Part shown: positions 1 through 9,960 of the stretch, in pieces
Numbering within the stretch: position 1 is the first letter of the stretch
How the letters are laid out: each line of letters opens with the position of its first letter
From: Cotesia glomerata
Taxonomy: Eukaryota > Arthropoda > Insecta > Hymenoptera > Braconidae
Assembly (NCBI RefSeq): GCF_020080835.1
Contig: NC_058158.1
Location: 11,780,001 to 11,844,000, forward strand
DNA length: 64,000 nucleotides
Direction: 5' to 3'
Position numbers and translations under genes: made by a program
The notes under the pieces: model-generated
Databases searched by the model: none
What the model saw: only the letters and a program-made list of their open reading frames with translations
Told to the model about the DNA's origin: nothing

Positions 1-1342
1 CGTATCTTCAATTATTGATCGATGATTTTAATTTTTTACTCTGTGTAATAATAATTATCTCCTTAAAAAAATGTTCACCTATAATTAACTTACTTTCTGA
101 ATAAAAAATCAGAAATAAGATAAAATTCATAGAAATTAAAAAAAAAATTAATTCCCTACAAAAAAGTCTCTTATAAATTTCGTATTTTCACTTTTTATTT
201 AAAAATTTCATTTTTAAGTTCTTACCAAATTTTTTTAGTTCATAAAATTTCATTAATAATTGCAATCAAACTCTGTAAAAGATACAAAATAAAAATCTTG
301 ATTATATTTTTTCATAGAAAAATCAACTTTCTATAAAAAATATCTCCTATAATTTTTTCATATTTTAAATATTTGATTCCCAATTTCAATTTTAAAAATT
401 TGATTGTTCACTTTTTCATTACAAATTTTAATTTTTTAAATTAGTAATTTTTTTATTTATACCTTGAAATTAAATGAATTTATCATTGAAATCATCTAAC
501 TTTAAAATGTCCTTGTAATAATGATACCAAAAGTGTTTAAATGTTAAAAATTTTTTTATTGTTCACATTTAAAATTTTTCTACCAAACTGGAGTTCAACC
601 ACAGCAGACATTTTTTCATTATTTTTATTTTTCTAATAATATATTTCATATCTCGGATGATAATAATTTCAGTATATTAAATATATCTTTGGACGTACGT
701 CGAGGCTACCGCGAATCTTTATATAATTACATTATTTTTAACTTAAATTTTTTGCCTCGTAATAAAGACTAAAAAAGAGGTGATGGTTAATTAAAAAGTG
801 CAACAGACACTTGAATTATTTTTTACAGACAGTCGTCTACGCTCCACTTTTTATTTCATTAAAATTATCGGGTATTTAATAATACCGCTCATGGGAGTTT
901 TTATTAAATTAGATATGTAATAGTAATTAGTCTTGGAGATAAACTCAAAATTAATCAAAAATCAATCAACCTCACTATTAAAATTCCTCGGGAGACCGCG
1001 GGAAAGGAAAAGTTTGCGACAGAATCCAGCTGGCCGCGTCACCAAAGTGGAAAGTGTAAAGTGAGCTGAACAGAACCGCGACAGGAATTTCGGTTTTCCA
1101 TCGACACTTCAACAAAAATAAAACTTGAAGTAGCTTCAACTCGATAAAAATTATATCACCAAAAATTAATTAAACTGACATTAAAACGTCGATGTTACAT
1201 ATTATTATTCTTCTTCTTGATGGTTTATTAATGCGAACTGTATCGATTTAATGCATGTAAATACTTGACTATATAAAAGTAATTGAGTTCAAGACAGTGA
1301 ATAAATAATGAATGTGATTGAAAATAAGTTTATTAAATAAAG
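1..1342. other. AT-rich stretch, no gene seen
   Basis: Very AT-rich sequence with many A and T runs and stop codons in all frames. A short block near 960-1130 is less AT-rich, but I recognise no coding, RNA or repeat feature in it. Confidence 0.6.
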
Positions 1343-1618
1343 TACACTGATAGAAGGATTTGTTTATAGTTAAAAATATTTGTTAATATTTAACAAATCA
1401 TTTATTAGAGACCACTTTTTAGTCCTTAACAAATATTTCTTAGTATTTAAAAAGATTTATTAATATTTAATAAATGAATATCTGATTTATTAAATACAAA
1501 CAAATCATTTTAAATACTAAGAAATATTTGTTTGATACTAAAAAATGGTCTCTAATAAATGATTTGTTAACTATTAACAAATATTTTTTTAATACAAATA
1601 AATCCTTCTATCAGTGTA
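1343..1618. mobile_element. Palindromic MITE, TA-flanked
   Basis: The 276-bp segment folds on itself over nearly its whole length. The outer termini read TACACTGATAGAAGGATTT at the left and its complement at the right. Inner arms also match: the block with TTATTAGAGACCA near 1400 pairs with TGGTCTCTAATAA near 1545. The terminal TA on each side fits the TA duplication typical of Tc1/mariner-derived MITEs. There is no coding capacity. Family assignment is inference; the inverted structure is seen directly. Confidence 0.8.
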
Positions 1619-1918
1619 TTATGATACTAATTATAAATTTTTTTAAAGATAATAAAGATAATTATAAATGATGTGAAACTCGAGAGACTTACATTGTTGA
1701 GATTTAAATGATAATCTGACATTGATTATAATTTTTATAATATGAATAAAAATTAAAAGTAAAATAAGTAGAGAAAAAAATGATTTTTCACGGAGAAAAA
1801 AATATCGTTAGAATGAGGATACGTTTCGTTATTCTGACTATACACCGTATAGTCATTTTTTTTTTTAGAGATACACTGTATAGCCAATTCAACTATACAG
1901 TGGATCATCAAAATGATC

Positions 1919-2046
1919 TATACACTCCACGGGAAGTAAATAAGAAAGCCTCAGATCACATGTTTGTTGACCTCGGCTTCGCCTCGGCCAACAATTACAT
2001 GTGATCTGAGACATTTCTTACTTTACTTCCCTAGGTGTGTAATATA
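1919..2046. repeat. 128-bp hairpin with CTCGGCTTCGCCTCGG tip (copy A1)
   Basis: Left arm starts TATACACTCCACGGGAAGTA and pairs with the right arm ending TTCCCTAGGTGTGTAATATA. The inner stem contains CTCAGATCACATGT against ACATGTGATCTGAG. The loop region is the GC-rich, itself self-complementary CTCGGCTTCGCCTCGG. Related hairpins lie at 43397-43525 and 62798-62923 and share the terminal sequence, which marks it as a family. Confidence 0.8.
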
Positions 2047-2049
2047 CTA

Positions 2050-2131
2050 TTTTGCTCGACGGGCAGAAAGCGTCAACTTTCGGCCCGCTGCGCTAAACAA
2101 AGTTGCCGCTTTATGCCTTCGTCGAGCAAAA
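2050..2131. repeat. Hairpin A2, adjacent to A1
   Basis: TTTTGCTCGACGGGCAGAAAG pairs with its near-complement ending GCCTTCGTCGAGCAAAA, and the stem continues through CGTCAACTTT and AAAGTTGCCG. The loop of about 18 nt is GC-rich. It begins four bases after the end of hairpin A1. Confidence 0.75.
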
Positions 2132-2359
2132 AATAGTTTATCATTATTTTAGGCATTACATTTAGTTAACTCCACTATACAGATCCTCACGTTAACAAAA
2201 CAGTTGCCTGTTTTGACAAAACTACATATATACAAGAGTTATTCTCTGTATGTTTTTTAAACAAATGAATCCTTACATCGGAAATCCGGATCGTTATTTT
2301 AAGGAAATGCCATTTGAGGATACGTTGGATAGTCATTTTAACAATATTTTTTTTCCGTG

Positions 2360-4094
2360 TTGAATTAATATTAATATTTAATTAGTTATACATCGTAAAC
2401 TATTGTTTTGATAGAAAAAGCTTTCTAACAATTTTTATTGCAAATTTTATTTTCTACAAAAAAGTATTCCTTGCATATTTTATAAAACTTAATATAGTAT
2501 TTGAGATATTTTGAAAAATAGAAAATTGTAAAGAATAATGAACAATTAAATTTTTGAACTTATAAGAATATTTTATTAGTAATATCTCTTAAGGTTTTGG
2601 TTTGATTAAAACAATTTTTAAGTAAATTCTATTTAATTGCAAAATTTACAATCTACAATTTTTTTTTTTTTTTTTTTTTTTTTCATAAAACTCAATAGTT
2701 TTTGAGATATTTGCGAAAAATGAATAATAACATGAAATTTTTGAATTCATTTGAATATTTAATCCTAAAAATCTTCAAAATTATAATTTATGTCAAAAAA
2801 ATTTCTTAATACCATTTATTGTAAGGTAGATGGTCTACAAGGAAGTATAAGAAATATAAAATGTGATAATAATAAATTCATAAAATAATAAACAAAAGTA
2901 ATCTATTAACAAGGTAACAACGTTAATTAACTTGTTAGTAAACCGATCAAGATAACACTGGAGAGCATAAATGTGTTGACTAAATGATGATTGAGGACGA
3001 GCGCGTAGACACCAACGTGCAGGATAGTCAGGATGGTAGCGGAGTGAGTAGACCAGAAGAGTCACCACTCAACACTTACTCACCTCGAGTATAACTATAA
3101 CTATTTTTCAGTTTCTTATAAATATTCATTTACTGCGTTCGCGCTCTGCAGGCGGTAACTCCAGTTATAAGACCGCTAACGAGCGACTCTTGACTCCTCA
3201 CTCCTCAACGCAATATACACAACAAAAAATCTTTATTTAGGGACTATGACCTCTCTAGTAGACCAAACCTACAAGACTCTGTTTTACTTGTCTTCGCAGC
3301 AGTTTTGATGCCCGTTCCGCTCCAGTGAAGTTTCTCTTGTCTCTTGTGGGATGAGTGATCACTCTCGCGAATTCGTTTAATTACAAGTTAGGCTGACGAT
3401 ACATTAGCAATGTAAATACTGAAGGTGAAAGAGTTAGAGTGTGAGTTGTCTCCATCTCCGTCTGGTGTAAGAGTATGAAGATTGAGAATTATGCGGGCAA
3501 CTCCTAGAGGGCGTTCGTCTAAAACAGCGAGAGCTGCCAGGGACGCGACGTGATTTAACGTTTCTGTTTCGACTCTGCTATAACAGACTCTTTCCAAGTT
3601 AACCTCCTCCAGGAGGTCTACTCTCTCCTCCATCAGTATCAGAATCAGCACCAGCACCAGCATCACCGTCACCACCTCCTCTTTTTCCCATGTTCCTACT
3701 CGCAATACCCAGTAGAAGCTTTTGCAGTCTCGCTACCAACCTGCCGTCATGGTAACAATGATTTATGACGTTTATATCGTCTTTAAGATATAAATTCAAA
3801 GTTTCCCGAGTGGAGTATTGAGTAGAGAAACTTTACTGGAAAATATGGGTTGAAATTAGAAAAAGAGGTGTGTTATCATGATACATTTACAATGATGGAC
3901 TAGGAAAATTTTATCTTACTTTGTCGTGATCTCATCAACAAAGATACAATAGAAATTCTCAATTAATTAAAAAAAAATAATCTTGAAGAAAGAAGTCCGT
4001 TTTAAGAAAAATAATTGTTTTATTTCAAAAATTTATATTTTTGTTTTGAATTACAGATTTTTATCTCAAAATGTCAACAGCTTTATGAAATCAG
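2360..4094. other. No gene recognised; poly-T tract
   Basis: AT-rich sequence with a 25-base T run at 2659-2683. From about 2990 to 3800 the composition is more balanced, and short ORFs appear on the minus strand. The longest of these (3388-3705) starts with low-complexity Val/Leu/Glu and resembles nothing I know, so I do not call it a gene. Confidence 0.5.
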
Positions 4095-4462
4095 AATAAT
4101 TACCGTAACTCCTACTCTTTCCCGCTTCACAGCATTATTTATATTTGTAAAAATGCTTACCGTAAGATGGACGGTGTGGCTTAATGTATATAGAATAAGC
4201 GAAAGGAAATTTAGTATAGACCGGATAGCTCAAATGGTAGAGTAGCCGACATGTCTTCGGAAGGTTCTGGGTTCGAATCCCAGTCCGAGCTATCTAATAA
4301 TTTTTTCTCGCATATTCTATAAACTCACATTAAGATGATCCTCTCCACATTCCTTTCTCAATCCTTTCCTACCAATATCCTGTTACGTGAATGTGGAACG
4401 CTTCACGTAATAATTACCGTAACTCCTACTCTTTCCCGCTTCACAGCATTATTTATATTTGT
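4095..4462. repeat. Pair of 54-bp direct repeats 314 bp apart
   Basis: The 54 bp at 4095-4148 recur, apparently identically, at 4409-4462; both begin AATAATTACCGTAACTCC and end TTATATTTGT. The 260 bp between them contain a tRNA-like sequence. Such long near-identical flanking repeats could be a local duplication or the ends of an element; they are too long for a normal target-site duplication. Confidence 0.85.
4219..4291 (+). repeat. tRNA-like sequence (degenerate tRNA or SINE head)
   Basis: These 73 nt fold as an imperfect cloverleaf. The T arm is perfect (CTGGG, loop TTCGAAT, CCCAG), giving an intact B box. The D arm GCTC/GAGT pairs and gives an A-box-like TAGCTCAAATGG. The acceptor stem GACCGGA/TCCGAGC has two mismatches. 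The anticodon stem has one mismatch, and the nominal anticodon TGT is preceded by A instead of the near-universal U33. With these defects it is more likely a tRNA pseudogene or SINE head than a working tRNA. A related 3' half lies on the minus strand at 5108-5162. Confidence 0.6.
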
Positions 4463-4597
4463 CATCTATTTAACACAACGAAATTCTCACTCCAAAAAGA
4501 TCTCAAAAGTAAGTTAAAACAAAATTGAGGTTTATTTTCAACTAGCGGACCCGACAGACGTTGTCCTGTACACACGTCTTAAATTTAGAAATTTTAG

Positions 4598-4805
4598 GAA
4601 TGAGCTTGTATAGTTAAAAACATCATTAGTTAACAATATGCAATGGGCATTCCTCAATAATTAACATTTTCGTAAATATAAGCCCATTCTGATTTTAATA
4701 CTTATCGAGAGCTTTCATTTGAGTACCCACATGAATTTTTTCATATATCTTATATATTATGATATTTATAAAATATATGAAAAGTGCATGTGGGTAGTCA
4801 AGGTC
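4598..4805. repeat. Dispersed palindromic unit (single copy of the 50.3-50.9 kb array)
   Basis: GAGCTTGTATAG, then GCTTTCATTTGAGTACCCAC and an AT-rich centre followed by the complementary GTGCATGTGGGTA. The same modules appear tandemly at 50290-50880 and as a broken copy beside the Tc1 element at 60690. Here both halves of the P1 palindrome are present, but the right half is degenerate. Confidence 0.7.
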
Positions 4806-5025
4806 AACAACAATTTATTAATAAAAAATCTATTAACCCTTCAGTACCCTCGCTATGAGAATTTTTCTCACGCAACAACATTCAACTTATAGGATGTCGC
4901 TGCAGTGCAAGTGAGACACTAAAAAGAACGTGGGTACTGAAAGGTTAAATAAATATTTTCCCGTGGACTGAATTGTGAATCTAAACCATTCTGGAATCCA
5001 CCGGAAGATACACAAAAAATTTCAT

Positions 5026-5445
5026 TAAAATCGGTCCAGCCGTTTAGGAGGAGTTCAGTAACAAACACACGCACAGAAGAAATATATGTAAAGATGTGAG
5101 AAAATTCAGATAGCTCGGACTGGGATTTAAACCCAGAACCTCCCGATTACATGTTGGCTGCACTTTAATTTTTAATTTTTCTATTTTTTAATATTTACGA
5201 TTTTTGTTCAAATGCTTTTTTTTTATAAACCATCTTTTAATTATAACGTACAAAGGAAAATTATCAAAATCGGTCCAGCAATTCATTTTTATAAATATAG
5301 ATATAGATTTTATACGGTGGTTGAGTATTCTTAAATTTTCTAATTTCTCGCGCAATTTTCTTAATTTTTTCTTTCATAAGAACCTTCTCCTGACAATAAC
5401 AAACTCATCAAAAAAAGAATTAGTGAAATCGGTCCAGCCGTTAAC
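5026..5445 (+). repeat. Three copies of an ATCGGTCCAGC tail motif
   Basis: ATCGGTCCAGC occurs at 5030, 5269 and 5428, each preceded by a similar AT-rich run ending AAAATCGG or GAAATCGG, and two continue CCGTT. This motif resembles 3' tails of insect LINEs as I remember them; I could not check that. They are probably overlapping TE remnants. Confidence 0.45.
5108..5162 (-). repeat. tRNA-like 3' half
   Basis: On the minus strand it reads GCAGCCAACATGTAATCGG, GAGGTTCTGGGTT, AAATCCCAGTCCGAGC. It aligns with the 3' half of the tRNA-like sequence at 4219-4291. The 5' half with the A box is absent or unrecognisable, so it is a fragment. Confidence 0.65.
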
Positions 5446-5487
5446 GCGTGACGGCATGACCAAGGGAAATAGGGATTCATTTTTATA

Positions 5488-5669
5488 CACAGTAAAAAAT
5501 TTTTCGTCAAATTTAACACAAAAATTTGTGTTGATGACTTTTTTTACACAATTTGTGTTGAATCAACACTCTATTGTGTTGAATCAACATACTAAAATGT
5601 TAAATTCTACCCACTTAAATGTTAAATTCAAAATTCTTTTTCCAATTAAATTAATTTTCTTTTACCGTA
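5488..5669 (+). mobile_element. Relic of the CACAGTAAAA MITE family
   Basis: Starts CACAGTAAAAAATTTTTCGT, identical to the terminus of the complete element at 29863-30011 read on its minus strand, and stays alignable to about 5630 through AACACAAAAATTTGTGTTG and TAAAATGTTAAATTCTAC. A short internal tandem duplication repeats TTGTGTTGAATCAACA. The right terminus is degenerate (possibly TTTTACCGTA near 5660) or lost. Confidence 0.7.
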
Positions 5670-8370
5670 AATCTATTTGTCTATAAAAACGAATTTTTTA
5701 TATATCTCACATTTATAAAATAACCATACACTTTTCGACGTTGACAGCAATTTCTTGATCCAATTTTCGCACACAATATTATTCAAACGAATAGACAGCT
5801 AAAAAATTTTTGGAACCATAATTGTTAAAAATTTTATGATCTACAATTTTCAATCAATAAAATTTCTTGTAACTCTTCTAAATTTTGAATTATTTCGAAA
5901 AAACTTCGAAATTTGGACGAGAATCAAATTTTACCTAGAATAAACTTTTGGAAAGACGTTTTTTTTTTTATCTAATATTTTGAAACATGAGTAGAATTTC
6001 GCTAAAATTATTTTGTTTTAAATTTTATTTTTTTACTGTGACAATCAATATCTTTATATCTCCAAACTTTCAGTGAAATTAAACCCCTTAATACTCAGCA
6101 GAACAGTTTCAAACTATCATATATCTGTGAAAATCACCGAAATTATCAACTGTCACTTGAAGTATATTATTTTTAGTAATGAATAGCTAATGGACATCAA
6201 TTCATTAAGTTCTCATCGAGTTTGACGAGACATAATTAATACACGAAAAACTGACGACAGGGTTGTCGAGACTGAGACAAAACCGGCTGCACCTTCTGCA
6301 CATTCATAGCTCAGATTCCCCTTGTTAAATGGTTGGTTGTAAGAGTAAAGTACGGAAAGCGATCGATCCGCTTAGACTGACGGCGTACAGAATGATGTTT
6401 AATGTCGGATGGGAAAGTAGCGTTTCGATATCGGCATGCTCGTAAAAGCGCTGGGCAACGTTAACTCACGGATCGAGATGATCTATAGTTATTGAATTCC
6501 CCGAGGCTGGGGTGAAGATACTATGTCGGATAGCGGCAGTTACTCTCCGCCCATTCTCGCATCCTCATCCTCGTCTTCACTCAACTCGGATCCGCTGAAC
6601 GCCTGTTATGTACGAGACTCGTAAGCGCAAGATCTTATCTCAGCAAGACAGACAAGTGACGCGTGCAGTCATCAACCTCTTTGACCCCATCAAACTTTTA
6701 CATTTTTTCCGTCTTCACCGGTAATCTCCAGGTTCCTACACTTAATACTTAAGACTTCAAACTTAAGACCAAGTATGTACTCTAACTTTCCAATTGCAAA
6801 AAATAATAATGATAATAATTTTGCACCACGCAGCGGAACTTGAAACTAGATTACTTTTTGTTCTCTTAATATTATTTATTGTTAAGAGTAGCCATGATAC
6901 TTTTATAAAACAGAAAATAGTACTGATAAATTAGAAAAAAATATACAAATGTAAAGAGAAATTGAAAAAAAATTTTTAAATCCAAAAACTGCACACTTTA
7001 TGACGCTCATTCAATTTTGATCCATAAAAAAATTGATTTGATTGAATAAAAAAAAAATCTTGAACCAAGAACATAATTTTGATCATCTTGAATCAAGAAG
7101 AAAAACTCTGGAGTTAAAAAATTATTTAAGGTTTCAGTTAATTTTATTTAATTCAAGAATTTTTTTTAACTAGAAAGAAAAACAGGAAAAAATGTATTAT
7201 ACTTGATAATTGATAAGAAAACAGAAACAATCACAATGATATATAAATTAACAGATATTTGATCATTTTTAAGATTTTTCTCGGTGAACAAAAAATAATT
7301 CCACCGGTAGATAGTTTAAAAAATTAAACTGATAATAATTTTGATTCAAGATGATCAAATTCTTTAAAATGATGTTTTTATATTGAGTTAATCTTCTTAT
7401 CAGTGTGTGAATGAAATATTTCAAATGTTTATTTCCGTACAAACGTGTAAAATAAATATAATAGAAGTTATCAAAATTAGAAAAATTTTTTTATCTTGAC
7501 AATATTAATTAATAATTGAAAAATTTTAATTATACCACTATTTATTTTATTTTAATTTTTACAAAACATCAAAAGATATTTTGTTAAAACCAAACAATAT
7601 TAAATTTAGAAAAATTTCGTCTCTTCTCCTTGCACGATACTTTTATATCCATCGAGTATTCTCTCAACATGTTTTCTGTACTTATAATATAAAATAATCT
7701 ATCGTACTTACTCGATAGTACATACTACATACTACTGGTAGTCCGTATCGACACAATGGACTTGTCGATGTAACGTAACTTTAAATATACGCCAGGCACG
7801 GTGGAGAATAATCCAAAACCGGCTATTAATATAATCGAGAAATTATGTTGCTCAAGATTTAAAAACGCGAGGATCCCTGTCCCCTATGGTCGTTATCGTC
7901 CTGGAGGAGAGATTTAAATCTTCAGGGGAGAGAATGAACACTAGCAGGCAGGAGGATCTTGTTGAGATTCTTGCCGATGCTGTTTAGCTGGATCGCTCCA
8001 GCACGGAGTATATTGGAACAGGGCCAGCTATTCGTCTTTCATCCTAGGTCTGGAAAGAAGCTCTACACTCACTTTTGGTGGGTGATTTGTAGCCCGACGT
8101 ACTTGTTTATTCTACATATATTGTGGTGTGTGGCGAGGTGAATACTGTATTGTGAATGTCAATAAGAATGGACAACTCTTGCTGTTGTCTCTTGTTGAGA
8201 TAAACTGAGACTTCTCTTGTTTTTGACGCACGAGCTAAGCTAGATGAGGAACAAAGGAGAGCATTATTCGAGAATTATCATCCATGAATGCTGACGATAT
8301 TCTTGGATATTTTAGCGTAATGTTTTTACCTGGCATATTTTTACTGTGAGCTTTTAGTCTTTACAATGCA
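5670..8370. other. Unique DNA without recognised gene
   Basis: AT-rich to about 6240, then higher GC from 6240 to 6800, AT-rich again to 7600, and balanced from 7620 to 8280. ORFs are short. The balanced blocks could be exonic UTR or regulatory DNA, but I see no splice-bounded coding frame or known protein. Confidence 0.45.
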
Positions 8371-8373
8371 AAT

Positions 8374-8777
8374 CTACTCCAAAACCACGTGCGTTATTTT
8401 AACACACATCAAGTGTGTACTATGTTTTACCGTCATAAGAGAACTATAAATTTTAACACACTATACAACGTGCATAGAAAAAAATCAACGAATCAAAAAA
8501 AAAATTTGACCCTCTTGATTTGAATAGAAAAATTCTTAAATTAATAAAATTTTCTTGGCTTAAGTAAATTTTACTTGATTTAAGAATTTTTCGTCTTGAT
8601 TCAAGACAATAAAATTCTTCGAAATTAATTTCTTGGTTCTAGAAATTTTCTGTTGATTCAAATTAATTTTTTTATTCGGCGTGTAAAAAGACAACAAAAA
8701 AGTATATTTCGCTTACTACGTTGAACATGCAACAGATTTAATGCGTTAAAATAATTCATTTAGGTTTTGCAGTGTAG
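8374..8777. repeat. Degenerate foldback relic
   Basis: Arms near 8374-8406 (CTACTCCAAAACC then TTATTTTAACACAC) pair imperfectly with 8737-8777 (complement CTACACTGCAAAACC then TATTTTAACGCA). The interior is AT-rich and includes a block at 8549-8600 that recurs near 57858. It is probably an old foldback transposon; the pairing is only moderate. Confidence 0.4.
8549..8640 (+). repeat. Dispersed AT-rich repeat (also near 57858)
   Basis: TTTTCTTGGCTTAAGTAAATT followed by TTACTTGATTTAAG and a CTTGATTCAAGA block matches TTCTTGGTTTGAGTAAATTG and TACTTGATTCAAGA at 57860-57893, in the same order. It is a decayed repeat of unknown class. Confidence 0.5.
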
Positions 8778-9455
8778 TCTTTATGTGAAAAAATTTTCTG
8801 ATATTCGCGAAAGTTGGATTTTCAAGAAACATACAGAGGGCGCAAAGAATATGGTTTCTGGCAATCTATAATTTAGTTAATTTACCTCGCACTAGTATCG
8901 AAAAGTAACTTCTCTCTCTCTCTATCTGTATCTGCATTTCTGCACGACTACGCTAAAATACGCTATAGATGAGTCGAATTATCTTTTAATTCGACAAAAG
9001 TCCACTGGGTGGAGTAAAAATCGCAAAAAGAATCTTATCGACAGTTGAATGTTGTAAACAACTTCAACATATACGTAAATACGTTTAATCCATCGCCATT
9101 TAATCTCATGTGACATAATTCTTGTGCCTTTAAATAAAATAAACAGTAATTGAACATTCTTGACTGTTCTCTCAAATCCAACTTCCGCAATTGATATGAC
9201 AAAAAATTATATTCGATACTTTATACTCAAAGGTAGGGACCCTGACAAACTTGAAGTTAATGTACACAGTTGAAGCTATGGATACATTCTCATTAAGACC
9301 TCGTACTATATCCGGACTTGCTACGCTCGTCCTGATAAATAATTCGGTCTTGATGATGATACGCCCATGGCCTTAGACTTGTGATGTCACTTCAAGCCGT
9401 CAAAATCCCTACCTTTGCACATATGTATCGAAAATAACTATTTCGACCAAAGATA

Positions 9456-9512
9456 GTATTAAAAATCACTAACAGAGAGCGCATAATCGTTGAATTATCT
9501 CTTGAAATTCGA
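9456..9512 (+). repeat. Dispersed motif with GCGCATAATCG core, copy 1
   Basis: Reads AGTATTAAAAATCACTAACAG then AGAGCGCATAATCGTTGAAT and CTCTT. It aligns with 12390-12432 (+), and with minus-strand copies at 21006-21040 and 56165-56203. The centre resembles the CTCF consensus in 11 of 14 positions by my count; function is not established. Confidence 0.45.
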
Positions 9513-9714
9513 ATGAAGTTTGAGATGTTAATTTCTAAATTAAAAATCATTTTTTTTTTTATCTAAATAGAGTTTTTCTGTTTCTGCTTTTTCCTAAGCC
9601 GTAACTCATTTAGTCAAATTGCTTATTAACTCATCATGACAAATGTAATATACCTTGCGTTATATTTAGAGTAACGGAGGCCAAAGAAATGTCAGGTACT
9701 GTATACTACATTGA

Positions 9715-9960
9715 AAGAAATTTTCTTTAAAAATGACCGTTAAATTCACAATAATTGTGGGGCAAAGGGTACGACCTAATCATTTGTCGGTAAGTGAGAT
9801 AATTTTTAACTTTTTTCCAACAAATTTTACCGTAGTCGACCGTAAATTAGGTTTTTGGTGAATTTTATGAAGTCTAAAAATAGTAAGAAAAAAAAAGGAC
9901 CCCATTATGTCCCTCGATTACAATAAATTTAACGGTCATTTTTAAAGAAAATTTTTTTCT
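9715..9960. mobile_element. Foldback MITE relic
   Basis: The left arm AGAAATTTTCTTTAAAAATG plus ACCGTTAAATT pairs with the right arm AATTTAACGGTCATTTTTAA plus AGAAAATTTTTTTCT. The arms are about 31 bp with few mismatches, and the element is about 246 bp. The centre has no ORF. Neither a target-site duplication nor a superfamily is evident. Confidence 0.7.

Larger units (their letters stand above)
1789..2359. mobile_element. TIR-bounded element made of consecutive hairpins
   Basis: Imperfect terminal inverted repeats of about 28 bp bound this 571-bp segment: the left begins CACGGAGAAAAAAATAT and the right complements it as CACGGAAAAAAAATATT. The interior holds one hairpin after another: 1836-1854, 1874-1902 (10-bp perfect arms CACTGTATAG), 1903-1918 (GATCAT arms), 1919-2046, 2050-2131 and 2196-2215 (CAAAACAG arms). 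There is no ORF of note. It is probably a non-autonomous foldback DNA element; the superfamily is unknown. Confidence 0.7.

Noticed and set aside
3388..3705. 105-codon minus-strand ORF
   Set aside because: The N-terminal part is low-complexity Val/Leu/Glu from a CAGCAC-like repeat; no homology recognised.
4219..4291. Functional tRNA gene reading Thr codons
   Set aside because: Two acceptor mismatches, one anticodon-stem mismatch and A at position 33 make function unlikely; kept as tRNA-like repeat.
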